In this document: positions 24,479 through 36,494 of the stretch, piece after piece | Layout: each line of letters opens with the position of its first letter | Position numbering within the stretch: the first letter of the stretch is position 1 | DNA from: Aspidiotus rigidus | Taxonomy: Eukaryota > Arthropoda > Insecta > Hemiptera > Diaspididae | Assembly: GCA_035079385.1 (NCBI GenBank) | Contig: JAVHKY010000013.1 | Location: 10,662,001 to 10,726,000, forward strand | Direction: 5' to 3' | DNA length: 64,000 bases | Program-made: the position numbers and the translations under genes | The notes under the pieces: model-generated | Databases searched by the model: none | The model's input: only the letters and a program-made list of their open reading frames with translations | What the model was told of the DNA's origin: nothing

Positions 24479-25025
24479 CTAGAGTAGATCACAGTTGAGA
24501 GTTTCAATCAAACGCCCCGCAAATTTTTGATTGACCTCTTGAGGAAATTTATTTCCAAAACATGTTAAAACATTCTGACTTTAATTGCCAAACTTACAAA
24601 TACATATTAATCAACTTGTATTCGCTACTCCGAAGTCGTCTTCAAAAGACACAAATGAAACTTCGAAGATACTTGTTGAAGCGCTATCAGAGGTACAATC
24701 AGGAAGTACTTAGGAATTTAAAAATGCCACACAACGATTCAAGGAAGATATATTTCGTAGAATGTGCCAAAAAAGTGCAATATTATTCAATTATAAACCC
24801 CACATTTGGCAACCTGGCACTTATTTACCCGTACAGTTAACGTTTCTCGTGGTTCATCGCACGCACACTTTCTAATCGTTTACATTTAACGAGTTTTCAT
24901 CCGCAGGAACGCTTTAACTATATCGTGTAAAGCGTAAATAGAGAGAGAGAAAGAAAAAAAAAAAAAACATGTACAAGCACGTGTAGTACCTACGTGGCTA
25001 GTAGGTAGTTAATAAATTAACTCAC
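24479..25025. other. Intron, no gene seen
   Basis: It includes a 92-codon plus frame (24562-24840) without a known motif and an A-rich run near 24955. The donor of the erg-like exon follows. Confidence 0.4.
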
Positions 25026-25169
25026 ATTTACTGAGCGCCAAGCTCGGTTGCACTTCCTCCACCGGCGATGACGGAGCGCTTAGATCTTCAAAATTTATTA
25101 TGTACAGACTTATATCGTCAGCTTCGCTTCGTACCGGAGCTATCACTTCGCTACATCGAAATTTTGTAC
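25026..25169 (-). CDS. sei: Exon of ERG-type KCNH potassium channel: C-terminal part of the eag/PAS domain
   Basis: On the minus strand a TTTTTTCAG acceptor ends at 25170, then 144 nt of open frame, then a GTGAGT donor at 25025-25020. The peptide is (G)TKFRCSEVIAPVRSEADDIS then LYIINFEDLSAP and a Ser/Pro/Glu tail ending LALSK. The pattern, a Cys-containing strand, APVR with an acidic turn, then an IINFED strand, is that of the last two beta strands of the PAS domain of ERG channels (KCNH2/6/7 and Drosophila seizure). The acceptor splits a Gly codon after the first base, as I recall for the exon 2/3 junction of vertebrate KCNH2. ERG channels carry delayed-rectifier potassium current in excitable cells. 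Other KCNH subfamilies (eag, elk) are possible but NFED favours erg. The preceding PAS exon was not found in the window. Confidence 0.72.
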
Positions 25170-27061
25170 CTGAAAAAATATTACCAACCAAGCGTTATTC
25201 TATGATAGATTTAATAAAACAATGAAGCAGAATTGTACTCTGAGCCAGGAGAAGATTCTCCATGGGTGTGCACACCCGCGATGATCAGAGAAAAGACCTT
25301 AGAATTTATTGATTTTAGAATAATTAGGTATGTCTTGAAACAAGACGCTAGATTCAATGCCAAGCTTTGTTTTCTTCCAAAAAGAATTTACATTTCTAAC
25401 GTGAATAGGTTTTACCCGCTTAGATAGACTCAACTTGAGGAAGGATTTACATGCTCAACCGGGAGAGCGATATCAAGAAGTGAGAAACTTTATTCACAAA
25501 TAATACATGGCTTATTGCCTCTAGAGAGCAAAAGAGAGACTATAAAAGAAGATCATACTGATCAACTCAAATGCCAGACGCTCTTTTGACCCGGTTCCGT
25601 TCTCCCCGTCACTAAAGCAACGTTTAGATCGCTGTTTTAAATTTCATTATTTTGTAAGTGGTCAGTATAATTATGCTACAGAAGTACTTTGAAAATTTTG
25701 ACAAAGGCTTGATCAGCACAGCAGAACTAAAATTCTAAGTATAAACAACTTCGAAAAGTTCCGGTTTCAGAGAAAAACTATCAAGAGAGACACCTTAGCA
25801 CTCAGAATATTCCATTTTCAGGACATAGAATCTTAGAAGACTCTTCCCATGCTTGTTAATAAGCATACGCAGCGATTCAAAGAAGAGTGGTGTTAGTCTG
25901 CGCATGTGCGCGATCTTCACATTGCCCTTGAATGCATACAACGCTAGAAAGTGCTGATGAAGCGCAAGCAACACAAGCACTAACTTGGCAACTCACAATA
26001 AGCAATCTGCTCATCACTTACACCTCCTAAGTTCATTCTCCTGATATGCATACATTGCTTGTTGTGACATTCCAATTACGACTATAACAGCACTCTGTAA
26101 CAGCAACGTCAAGTTTTTGTCCAGTAGATGAAGGAGCTGTAGTAGGCTACTTTGACTACATTGTAGTTGCAGTTACCTGTAACGCTTGCAAATATCGCAC
26201 AGAGAAGAATGCTTGATAACCGGTAAGGAGAGGGCAGGAGCAGTATGTCAAATTACCTACGGCTTCTTTATGTCATTATCATCAAAGGTTGCCTAGATGT
26301 TGCTTATGTTGCTTGCACTATGGATAATGTAACTAAGATCTTCTTGTTTATTGTAACCATCATTATCTGAAGCACGACTTCAAACTACCCTTAGACTATC
26401 ATCACAATCACAACTACATAAGTAGAATGACAAGAATATTTTTCTAAATTTTCCATATTTTTCTATGTAATAGGATGTCTTGTATCCCGTTTCCATTTTA
26501 AGAAAACAGCAGGTCAGCGCACGTAGACACTAGCGCTGACTGACTCAAATAGACCAACTTTCTATGATATGACCCATGGAGTTAATACTGCATGATATAT
26601 TACTGTCAAAAAATACGTCTTTGAGGCAAAGTTGAAAACACAAGGATTTTCCCATTCTCATGGTCATAGAAGCCAATCTATTTGTTGAACCAAAAATGGC
26701 GCGCTGTAATTCAGTGTGTTAGTATATTTTATTTTTTGTTTCTGATCATCAAACTATAATAATAGATAGTTGTAGGAACTGCCAAAATACTTTGAACTTT
26801 AATGCAAGCACTCACGACGTATGTTGACTCATATCCCAACATAACCTTCAGTCATTTTCTATCCTACTAGCAGTGACTCGGCACTGGCTCTTATCTGACG
26901 ATAAATCCTTGTGTACTTATATTAATTGATCTACTTATCGGTATTAGTTCTTGCCATGATATGTTAGAGGAAAATGATTTGGAGGTTAGTAAATTATTAT
27001 AATTTATCAATACACGGCGGTGCTAGAATTCTTGGTTTCAGATATTTCCTTTCGGTACTCG
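25170..27061. other. No gene seen; probable first large intron or upstream region
   Basis: AT-rich sequence without a credible coding frame. Frames of 60-65 codons near 25.2-26.0 kb show no motif. I looked for the exon encoding the N-terminal part of the PAS domain and did not recognise one. Confidence 0.4.
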
Positions 27062-27100
27062 GTCGGTCGCTGAAGATGCTACCGACGGTAGCGAAACGTT
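27062..27100 (+). ncRNA. Hammerhead-like motif, incomplete
   Basis: CTGAAGA fits the CUGANGA core. After one extra T a six-pair stem follows (GCTACC/GGTAGC around a gac loop), then GAAACGTT. A flanking stem I is not evident, so it is probably a decayed ribozyme or a structural relic. It lies upstream of a PLE 3' fragment that carries a better motif at 27656-27694. Confidence 0.45.
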
Positions 27101-27319
27101 ATTTAACTGTGAGTTAATGAAAAACGGTTTCCTCAAACCGTCTCTCTCAATCCGTCTCAATCTGGCAGTTTCCTACGGCAGTGATAATAACCTCTAAGAC
27201 TCGGTCAGTTTTGAAGAGTTGCGGAACTAGAAGAGGAGCCGATGACAGTCACCTGCCTACGTGAAAATCAGCAGAGCTAGACTAGTAATTACTGGAGGTG
27301 TGAGAGGATAATCGATCTA

Positions 27320-27607
27320 ATGAACCATCAAAGACGCTTTATTAATGTACAATATTATGTTAACCAAAGAAAAACAGAAAAATCGGCACTTAATAACACT
27401 ATATTTCTTGTGGCTCAACACACTTTCAATATTACTCATCTTTTTGATTTTAAAAGTCATGACATTGTAGTTCGCGAAAATAATAATAAGAAAAGGCAGA
27501 TTCTTGAAGTGATCAATATTATTCGTAACAATACTGTGAATTTTAAAACTGATACAAACGGACTTTCATGTGTCTACACGTCGCTGATTCTGAATCATAC
27601 TAAGTAG
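27320..27607 (+). pseudogene. PLE C-terminal fragment (end of GIY-YIG ORF)
   Basis: A 95-codon frame contains HDIVVRENNNKKRQILEVIN and IIRNNTVNFKTDTNGLS, then a Tyr-containing tail. This has the form of the last helix region of the endonuclease ORF in several PLE lineages (R..ilE..eI followed by an n.dtdgLs end). Upstream RT and linker are absent, so the copy is 5'-truncated. The hammerhead motif 50 bp downstream supports a PLE 3' end. It differs from the PLEs at 21-23 and 47-50 kb, so it is another lineage. Confidence 0.65.
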
Positions 27608-27655
27608 TTTTTCTCACCTTTTTTATGTGTACATTTTTGTATTGCTTTTAGTTTC

Positions 27656-27694
27656 GACCCTGATGAAGTCGCGTGATGCGACGAAACGTCGGTC
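27656..27694 (+). ncRNA. Hammerhead ribozyme motif of a PLE 3' end
   Basis: Layout: stem I strand GACC (27656-27659), CTGATGA (27660-27666), one extra A, stem II GTCGC/GCGAC with a GTGAT loop, GAAA (27683-27686), CGTC with predicted cleavage after C27690, then GGTC, which pairs with GACC. Stem III is the bare self-complementary ACGT, so a folded monomer would have almost no stem III. PLEs are known to carry such minimal type I hammerheads that can act as dimers. The extra base between core and stem II departs from the textbook core, so activity is not assured. Confidence 0.78.
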
Positions 27695-27730
27695 TCTTAC
27701 AAGAAATATAGTGATATTAAGTGTCGATTT

Positions 27731-30700
27731 TTCTGTTTTTCTTTGATTATTCAATAAATATCACGAGTAAATCTCTTTTTCGATTTATTATGTTAACTAT
27801 TTCTGACATTGGCACAGACTTTCATCATAATCCTTCCTCCTTAATTAAATTTCTACTTTGTTAGATTATTTCGGCCTCGGACCAAGAAGAGTAAAAGAAA
27901 TTTTATTTGGGTATTTTGCTTCAGTTCGAGTATGCTTCATTATTCTTATCAATGCCACATTTTAACACAATTGTTTTCAACTTTGTTGATATACTCAACA
28001 CTGAGGAGAGGTAATAGTTTCACTGACTAGGAAAAAAAAGTCAAAATCAGACAGTTGCAGTCTCAAGACCATTCAAGAGAGCATTCGCAACCATCTTGAT
28101 AAGAAAAAAAATTCTACGCTTTTCACGGAAGGAAGGGAGTTGGGCTTTTTTTCGACCCCCCCAAAGATAATTTCGAATTTCTAATAACGCCACTGTACTC
28201 AACGAATTGAAAATCGACACATAGATTCGGTTTGTAAGTATGAATAACTTCAATTTTCAAAAACACGGTGACCTTTTCCGCAACAACTTCCAGCTGAAGA
28301 TGATCTGGCGAGCACACAAAAGAAAAATATCATTGTCGAATAATATGGAATGATTTTTAAAAGTAACTCATCAGCTTTTTTCCCTCTCAGAAAAAGAGGA
28401 GAAACCTTTTATTACACGCACATCTCATCTCCAATATCAAATTCAACTGTAATTCCAAGCAATCGAGACAGGGGATAGAAGTCGACGAAATACAATCCGA
28501 TTATCACATCTTCCGATATTTTTCCAGAAAATTATCGAGATTCTTGCGAGCGAAATACTTATTCGAGTACCACTTCGATATAGAAATTTGCGAGATCGCT
28601 TTCGTAAATAAGTACCTACAAAATTAATGTAATGAGATCCTCGGCTCGGCGTCGCATTGTCTACACATGCAGTATTCTAGCAAAAACCTTTTTTTTGTGG
28701 ATTATACTCTTACGTATAATACGAAAATACTCGACGAATTTATTTTATGCATAGTCTGAAATTGAATTCGCGAAAATTGAGTCCGCGCGCAAAGAGGAAG
28801 AACATTAATTTCGGGAATGAATTTATTTTTTCTCGATATTTCTTAAAAGGAGAGCGCACCACGTGTATTTTCTCTTCAACAGGTATACTCTTATTTCGCA
28901 TAAATGATTCTTATTTACCCGTCTTTTACGCTTCGAGACGTCTATTGTTGCGCTGCCTGGCGTACATTCCGGCGAAGTTTATTACAAACCGAGATGATGT
29001 TTGCTGCTAATGCCACGCTCGCGGCATTACTATCTAATTTCAACCGTGAAATCGTGTTGCATAATTTAAACTGTTTTTGAATCATTACGTACCGTAGCTA
29101 GAAGCTTCAGTTATTCCAAGTTCTTTTCCAGCGAATAGTCAGCTAATTTTCAGTTATACTGGATATACGCTAATATTTTCAAAATTTTAAATAGAGAGAT
29201 ATTTGGAAACTTGCGTTTTGTAGCACATCGCAGTCCAGAAACTATAGGCATGAGAGAGCTTCCGTTTGATGAACTTCAAAGAAGAGGGATAGTTCTAAGA
29301 ATCTGTTACAAATATTTTTTTCAAAATTACCTCCTTCTTCGTGGTTTCAGCTGAAATAGTGCGAAAAATTTTTCAGTCGCACTCTAATAGTGTTTCATTA
29401 AGACTGAATTTCTGCAGCCCACCGAACCACGTCGTGAAAGTTCATACGTTTGTTGCCCCTAACTGATGATGGATGAGAAAAAAAATTCAATCTTTTGACC
29501 GTTGACAACGAGATATAATGAATGAAATACCGAACAACTCAAAATTCTACAAAAGTATGATGAAGACCAAAAACCTTTTCCTCGCACGATAATAACCGAC
29601 ACTGTATTTTTGTCAAATGGCGCGGCATGAAGACCTCGAGTTAATTGATATAGAAATCCGTAAAAATAATCAATAATAATGATTCCTCCAATAAAATTAT
29701 TACCGCTCTACGATAAAATCAATTTATCAGTTCTGTTTGCATTCTCTCGTCTTCAAATAAGTCTCCTGAAAAATTCAAACGTCTTTTCTTGTTGTTTGTA
29801 GTACCCCCGAGAGATTCATTCGACGACGAAAACCCGACAGTTTCGTTCTGTACACATTGTATACGTCGTCGCATCCTTAGGCTTCACATTTCCTGATGGA
29901 AAAGATGAATTTACATTTTCACGAATACGTCGTAAAATTTCGAACCAATTTTCAACAATCGACGAGTGAGTTTGGTAATGCGTTTCAATAAATTTTCTTT
30001 TTTTCTTGTTGTTACGCTAACAAATACTCGAGAGAAAAAAATGAAAGAGTGAACAGCTGTCACACATACTTGAACAAATCTTTACATAAAATTTCTCTGT
30101 CTATAGAAGGAAATGGAACAATTTGAACTTCTAATTTTCGCGAATTATACATACGTACTTTCTCGAGGGTCAAAAGATGAGTGCAGTAATTCTAAAGAAA
30201 AGAAGGGGAGAAAATTAGGTATTTAATAAATAAACCCATGAAAATTCCTTCCTCTCCGCATCTTAACGACCTCTACCGCTCTGACTTTGGTCCTCGGCAA
30301 ACTCTCTCGAAAAATACTCTGGGTCATCGAATCGAATAATATCCCTTCCTCACATCAATATAGCTTCGGAAGAGACCGCACGTAACACCCTCCAAGCCAC
30401 TGTTGAGGAACCGCTATACTAGCGCCCTCTGGGAATACCACATTCACCTATCTCTACAACACGATTGCACATCTGGTTAGTTCGGAATGGGGATGTCAAG
30501 CTTAAGTCATGATTGTTAATAATGCTCGATATTAGGCTAAAGCTTAAGCCGTTGTTTTGGCCGTTATTTTCAAGTTTTAAGTCAGCAGCTAATGATTTTT
30601 TTCATGATTGGCTTTAGGCCTAAAGTCAACCAAAAGCTAATATTGTTTGTTTATTAGACTCATATTGAAAAAAAAAAATTTGATTACGATTTTTAAAATT

Positions 30701-30927
30701 TTTCACCCTTGTTGACTTTTACTCTATCTTATTTTGTGTTTAGTGGTTTAAATTAAATTATTCGTCGATTGTTATCATTTGATCGTTTGTTTCTGACTTG
30801 TTTCTGACTTTCTGTTACGTGCCAATGTAAACCCGTTTCCCTGATTCGATGGCACGTACGTTTGAGCAAAATATCGAATATAGTGATTGACTTAAACTTG
30901 TAGTCCTGTATTTTTCCCTATTACACG
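27731..30927. other. No gene seen
   Basis: AT-rich. The 87-codon plus frame at 28747-29010 and minus frames near 28.05-28.3 kb carry no motif. Near 30.5-30.65 kb the text has several gcttaag, ttaagtca and ggcctaaag blocks in both orientations, a small palindromic patch of unknown origin. Confidence 0.4.
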
Positions 30928-31011
30928 GTTCATTTCGTTCCAGAGCGAATTCATTCCACTCCGGAACCGGTTCATATCGCTCCGGAACCAGTTCGTTACG
31001 TTCCAAGATGA
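30928..31011. repeat. Minisatellite, 21-bp unit, four copies
   Basis: Units begin ttcatttcgttcc, ttcattccactcc, ttcatatcgctcc and ttcgttacgttcc, each 21 bp long with a ggaaccgg-like tail. The period is a multiple of three, so the minus strand reads as an apparent seven-residue protein repeat rich in ERNE and PVPE. I treat this as repeat translation. Confidence 0.75.
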
Positions 31012-31149
31012 GCTAAAAGCCAAACGTTATTGACATGTGGACATGAAAATATTTATTAAAATCCAACTTCATGGCGTGGATTTTGAGCGACTCCGCTTCT
31101 AACTCCGCAATATTTCGAAGCGGAGCAAGCCTTCGACTACCACACTGAA

Positions 31150-31395
31150 GATCACGCTCTAGGTCGGCGGTAAATCCATTAACTTTCTAGACCTCTCCAT
31201 TACCCTAAATGAAGGCAAACACGAATTCAAGATTTTCAAGAAGCCTACCTTTATCGACATAACTATAGATGGTTCTTCTTATTTCCCCCTTCACATAAGC
31301 ATGCGTTTTTTCTGAAAATGATTCATAGGTTAGTGTCCATCCCTCTCAAACCTCACGTCTTCAAAATAGAAATGGACACTATTAGGCTCATAGCT
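31150..31395 (+). pseudogene. PLE fragment: RT palm end and thumb
   Basis: The frame reads ITL, a stop, VGGKSINFLDLSITL, then a basic stretch with FKKPTFIDITIDGSSYFPLH. After a stop and one frame change it continues as MIHRLVSIPLKPHVFK. This matches the RT segment after the YVDD box (compare FTLEIG..INYLELTI and the HGKSFYP region of the PLE at 22.4-22.6 kb). There is no catalytic box, linker or endonuclease nearby. Isolated dead fragment. Confidence 0.75.
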
Positions 31396-32092
31396 TGAAC
31401 AGTGATAAATTAATTCATAAGAGATTAGTATCTAGATTTCTTGTTACCACAAAAAACAAAACAAAAAACGCAAGGTAAAATTAAAAGGAGGAAAAGATTG
31501 AATAGAGTTGAAAAATACGAAATTTTGAAAAAAAGAAAAATAATAAATCAATATTATTCATTTTCGTACGTCTACGTACGTCGCTCAGGGTGAACAATTA
31601 CTGTTTCACCCCCCCCCCCCACTGTGTCGCCGAATCATCCAGTGACGTAATTTGGATTGGTCAACCGGGAGGACCGGTCACCCGGGAGGACCGCTGGTAA
31701 TAAGATCGGTTGTATATTTGTAATTTGATTTGAGTAGCGCTAGCGTCGTATCGAAAAGATGAGCGTTTGCGAAACACTCCGTTTTGATAGTTATCATTAT
31801 AAATTTTGGTTCCAGAAAACCGCAAATTATTTTTTTGACGATTATTGAATCCTTCTGCACTTTTGTGGTAAAGGAAAATTGGTGTCCATACCAGGGAACC
31901 TCTTCTATAAAAGTATTTACATTTTTTGAAATCTTTCCGCCATTTTGGAATTATATTTTCGACCCTTACTTGACCTCGCTCTAATCAAAATCTTGAAAAA
32001 GTTGTACTCCCGTAATGTGTTTCCTGTTATAATCTGTCTCAATATTATCACGTGCACTGAGAAAAAAAAATAGTTTAAATGACTTTTGATTA
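31396..32092. other. Short repeat copy; otherwise nothing recognised
   Basis: About 31781-31873 (gttttgatag..., a polypurine aaaccgcaaatta, gaatccttctgcacttt) has a diverged same-strand counterpart at 39483-39575. A C13 run lies near 31608. No gene. Confidence 0.5.
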
Positions 32093-32249
32093 TAGTCCCG
32101 GCGCTCCGCTCTGCAAAAAATTGTACAATTAACTGAAAAAAATAGTTGAACTTACTAAAAAAAAGTTGTAAAAATTGATAAAATTTAGTAATATTTACCA
32201 TTTTTTATAGTAAAATTGACCATTTTTTGCAAGCGGAGTGCCAGGACTA
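32093..32249. mobile_element. Small palindromic MITE, 157 bp, TA target
   Basis: The left end tagtcccggcgctccgctct and right end agcggagtgccaggacta are imperfect inverted repeats of about 30 bp. They are bordered by TA at 32091-32092 and 32250-32251. Between them is AT-rich sequence that is partly palindromic (ttagtaatattta). A TA duplication fits the Tc1/mariner superfamily, but with such AT-rich flanks the dinucleotide is weak evidence. Confidence 0.65.
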
Positions 32250-34974
32250 TATTTATAGTCATGTAAATTGTAGAGATTTTCTTCCATGTGAAATTGAGAT
32301 TGCCTGTATAGTTACAAGAATTCAATTTTCCAAAACCAGCTCTCGATCCCTTCGTGGGTTCAATTTAAATGAAAATTCATTCAACTGGTATCAGCAAGGA
32401 TATTGATTCAAAGTTTATATATTAAGTGTCTGATATTCAGTTATTCTCTCATTTTTTCACACTTCTCCAGAGTGGAGAAGTCTTGATTGAGTGAAAAATG
32501 AGGAAAATGTATCATTCAGCTCGACTCGGATGTACAGCCTCACGAATCCCCGCCGCTTCTATAATTGGTACGCGTCTATTCTTAATAAGACTAAAATAGT
32601 ATGTCACCATCTAGCCGGTTAGTCAGTGTTTGAAATATTACTCAGCAAACTTCATTCGATGTAAATTACACTATTCAGACAGTTAGGTCTATTCTTCGCG
32701 TATTACCATTCGAATACACGACGTTATAAATCAGTAACTGGCACAGTAGTTCGCAATCAGCGACTCGAATCAGAGTGAATTTGCGTGACTGAAAAGTAAG
32801 TTGTGGACGATTTACCCGCGTTTTATCGATTCTAGGTCTACGTAGAAAATAAACAAAATTTTTACAACAGTATAATCTACAATAGTGTCAACGATTTTGC
32901 TGGTGTGCACGGGATGGGAGACGAAAGTAGGCGCAGGGGGAACTGAAAGAAAAGAGAGAAGCGTTTTGCAAATTAATTGAGCAAAATAATTCATTAAACG
33001 GAGGTAGCCGCAATGCGTCAATGCTACCTGATAAGGAAAAATCGATTACGTAATTCGTATCTTCTGTTTTTCTTTCCGACGTTTAGCGAATGCGTTTATT
33101 CGAATGGTATAGAATCGTTATGGAAAAGACAAATAAACGATAATGTACAAGAATAGATGAAGGTTTGTCTCTCTAATACGCACGCTAACGGTCGCCATTC
33201 GGATTGTGAGTCCGCAAAATGGGCTCAACAAATGGATTCGCGTCTGAAATGTCTGAAAGCACTTTTTGTAACGAACTTCCGTATCTATATTTTTACGCGT
33301 GGGCAACCGTGACAAAGACTCACGTGTAATATTTCCATTTTTCCCGCAGTTTTCAGGAAAAGGAGGTAAGAAAACGATTTAGGCATTACGTGCAGAATGT
33401 ACAACTTCCGATTCTAAGTTGACAAGGCTTTTGTAGCTTGTTACCAGCTGAAAATGAACTACGATCATTAAAAATTAACGTTATAAAAGCCTTAGACGAT
33501 TGAATATTCTCTCACGACGTCACACGACTAAGCTGCTAAGCCTCTATTGCCTGGAAGACGAGACACATATTTTCGATTAAAATGTCACAGCGGTTAGAGC
33601 TAGGGATAATTTTTAAAAAGAAACCACCGACGCATCGATGAAAAAAATGTTGTTGAAAATTTAGAAAAAAAAATGCTCATATATGACGAGCAGAGCAGAA
33701 AATATTCGACGTGTTTCATTTTTCATGCCTCGGGACCACATGGTTATCGTCAATGAATAAGTCCATACCGTATTGAAATTTCGTAATATCTTATTTATTT
33801 TTTAGCTACAACGCGAAGATTGATTTTCATTTTTGTCTACTTCGCAGAATAATGCATCATCTTTGCACCCTTCATTCGTACTCGGGAATTTAGAACTCAA
33901 CGCCCACGTCATCAGCAGTAGCTGACAGTTTTTATCGTATCTCTTAGTTCTGTCTAGTAATTTAAATTATGCACGAATTTTTTCATAGTACACGTTCACT
34001 GAATTTTTCAATACTACGTTGACAGTATCGTTCTGTTTATTTTATTACGTTACTTGAGTAAAGTTACTTTTGAGCTCAAAGATTTCGTGTCGAGATGGAA
34101 TGAGGCTTTCACTTAGACGGATGTCAACGATAAGGATTAACTATGGGAAGTGGATGCAAAAATAGGAAATAAGAAGCTAATTTTGGGATGAGTGTCCAGA
34201 TAAGATCGAAGCGAAAGAAAATATGAATTACGTGTGGGCTGAGTTTGGTATTGGATTGTTCAGTCCAGAAAGTTAGCAGCAGAAGAAGGAGCGCGATTAT
34301 AGAGAGGACGAACACCTACCTCAGCGCATCAGCTGATTCGACAAGCTAATGTGTAGTGCGACAAGGCCCAGTCGATGCCGGAAAGATTGAATGGAATCCA
34401 ACAATATTGAGGTTCTTTTGTTGAATTGAGTGTAAATTGGAGAACGGTAATCAAGTTGAGAACAGATTAGACTATTTTAATCGTAGAGTTGCAGATGGAG
34501 TTTGCGGTTCCAGTCGGTACCGCGGTGTGTTCAAGAAATTCAAGAATTTCGCTCTTGAGATTTGAGGAGGTTCTGGGATCGAAGGTGTGACCAAAGAGCT
34601 TGGCAGAAAATTGGTTGGTGTGATTGCTATTTTCGAACCCCATTTATTTAATAGGGTGGTTACTAAAGGTCGGGAGTGACCCACCCGTCTGGAACATATT
34701 CTTCTTTTTCTACTAATGTATTCAAGAATTTTAGAGGCAAAATGGTCGTCAGCTGTAGTTATGTAAAAGAGGAAATGTGATTCAGACAAGTCTGGATGTC
34801 CTTTTATTTTCTTTTTAATTTGGTCAATATTTCAATTTTATTATCTTCAGCCATCTTTTTTTGTGGGATTTTCATCTCATTGCGGTTGAGGTCTTTGGTC
34901 CCTGAGAAACCTTTCCTCCAATATTTAAATGACACCGCCGACTGCTCTTCTTCATCATCTCTGAAACCTTGTCT
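32250..34974. other. No gene seen
   Basis: AT-rich sequence with short frames only. A minus frame at 34124-34315 begins with a hydrophobic stretch but has no supporting context. The minus frame at 34472-34789 lies just before PLE remains and is unassigned. Confidence 0.35.
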
Positions 34975-35491
34975 TTCAAGAGAGAACGACCTCTTGAAGC
35001 TCGGTACACATGCCTCTCATTCCTCGAAGCAAAATACCTTGCCGATTATTTCTTATGTACCACCAACTTTTCATCTTTACACGGACTTCAGAATTCCACC
35101 CAATTGGCAAACAACTTAAAAGGTCTACGTCTCACTCCGGAATGTAAATTGATTTCATTTGATGCAACCGCTATGTTCACCGATATCAATGTTGGCAAAG
35201 CAATTGACATCATGCACGAGATCCTCGTGAAAGCAGGTACCACCGTTGAATTGGCCGATGAGTTTGAGGAACTCATACTTCATGTGTCGAAAAAAACGTT
35301 TGTCAATTTGGGGGCAAAACTTACAAGTTTCCTGATGGCCTCCCAATGGGGGGACCTCTGTCATTATTAATGGTCGAAGTTTTTATGGATCGTTTGGAAC
35401 GATGGACCATCAAGCAATCAGCTTACTCCAAACATGTTCTAAGTTGGGTAAGATAGATTCGACCTTGATATGAAATTCACTTTAGAAATTG
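34975..35491 (+). pseudogene. PLE reverse transcriptase, N-terminal part
   Basis: In two alternating frames one can read a SPTYALAK-like block (CLSFLEAKYLADYFL), then GLQNSTQLANNLKGLRL, then CKLISFDATAMFTDINV, the first catalytic Asp block. Past a frame change the text encodes FPDGLPMGGPLSSLMVEVFM and a short stretch up to SWV, where the YVDD box should be. That box appears lost by a small deletion, since the text jumps to DMKFTLEIGVH. The hAT element then interrupts the frame at 35500. Confidence 0.72.
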
Positions 35492-35499
35492 GTGTACAC

Positions 35500-36486
35500 C
35501 AGGGCTATTCAATTAGCGGCCCGCGGGCCGCATGCGGCCCGCGGAGTCATCAGCAGTGGCCCGCGAGATACATCGACAAATTATGAAATTGCTTCATGAA
35601 AAAAGAGCGGAAGAGAACACGTGTATGAGAAATACTCGTAGTACAGCTAGTCGTCAGTAAAATGAATCTTTTTGAACCTGTCAATTCAAGAATGAACACG
35701 AATATCTGAAGTAGGATTTGTGAAGTTGAGAGGTATTAGAGAGGAGATGAAAACTTTGTACTTTGAAAAAATCAGAGAAATTTCGGAAATTGGTTGAAGA
35801 TGAAACTTTTATGTGCAACGTTGCGTTTTTATATGATATTTTCAGTTATCTGAATGTACTCAATACTCAACTGCAAGGTAGAGATAGATCTATTCTAGAT
35901 ATGTTTGATAGAATAAGTGCATTTCAAGGAAAAATTGAATTGTTTTCTGCAGATATAGAGTCGCATAAGTTACTGCATTTTCCTACTTTAAAAGCAATGT
36001 ATGTCTCGCCTGAAAATATCACTCCTGCTATGATTATTTTCATGAAACGACTGAAAGAAAATTTTTCACCCCGATTTGATGATTTCAATGTTCGTAAAGA
36101 AGTGATTAGGTTCATTTTGAATCCGTTTTCCTCTGTATTTTCAAATCTTTCTAGTAACTTCATGAAAATGTTTCCAGAAATAGAAGAAGCCCAATTACAG
36201 TTGGAGTTAATAGATTTAAAGCAATCGTCGGTATTAAAAGATAAATTTGATGATTCTGGTGTTACTCAATTTTAGATAGACTTACAGCAAGGTGATTACC
36301 CTCTTTTAAAAAGATGCAGTATTGATGTATTAACCATGTTTGGCTCCACTTACATTTGATGAAATGTCACTTCTCACATTAAAGTAGTAACAATTTTGGT
36401 TAGAATTTTTTTTTTTTTTCTTGTGGCCCGCGCACCTGACCAGCCACAAAAAGTGGCCCGCGATGAAAAGTAATTGAATACCCCTG
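35500..36486 (+). mobile_element. hAT element, 987 bp, inserted in a PLE
   Basis: Ends: CAGGGCTATTCAATTA at the left and TAATTGAATACCCCTG at the right. A perfect 8-bp direct repeat GTGTACAC borders it at 35492-35499 and 36487-36494. Just inside the left end is a GC-rich palindromic patch (gcggcccgcgggccgc), and tggcccgcg recurs inside the right end. Removing the element and one repeat copy joins the PLE reading as EIGVH-ELNFLD, an in-frame RT sequence, so the boundaries are secure. It carries only a transposase fragment, so it is an internally deleted copy. Confidence 0.95.
35763..36275 (+). pseudogene. hAT transposase fragment (GTF2IRD2/ZBED-like)
   Basis: A 170-codon open frame with KLVEDETFMCNVAFLYDIF, then LNTQLQGRDRSILDMFDRIS, and PRFDDFNVRKEVIRFILNPF. 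This resembles the middle region of hAT transposases that were domesticated in vertebrate proteins such as GTF2IRD2 and the ZBED/SCAND3 group (segment LNxxLQGk.. and the following helical region). The N-terminal BED finger and most of the catalytic core before it, and the C-terminal dimerisation domain after it, are missing. The open frame without stops suggests the insertion is not very old. Confidence 0.7.
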
Positions 36487-36494
36487 GTGTACAC

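Noticed and set aside
30815..31006. Minus-strand frame with an ERNE/PVPE repeat
   Set aside because: It follows from a 21-bp minisatellite whose period is a multiple of three. No other support for a gene.
34124..34315. Small secreted protein with hydrophobic N-terminus (minus strand)
   Set aside because: A 63-codon frame with a leucine-rich start is expected by chance in AT-rich DNA, and no splice site or homologous motif supports it.
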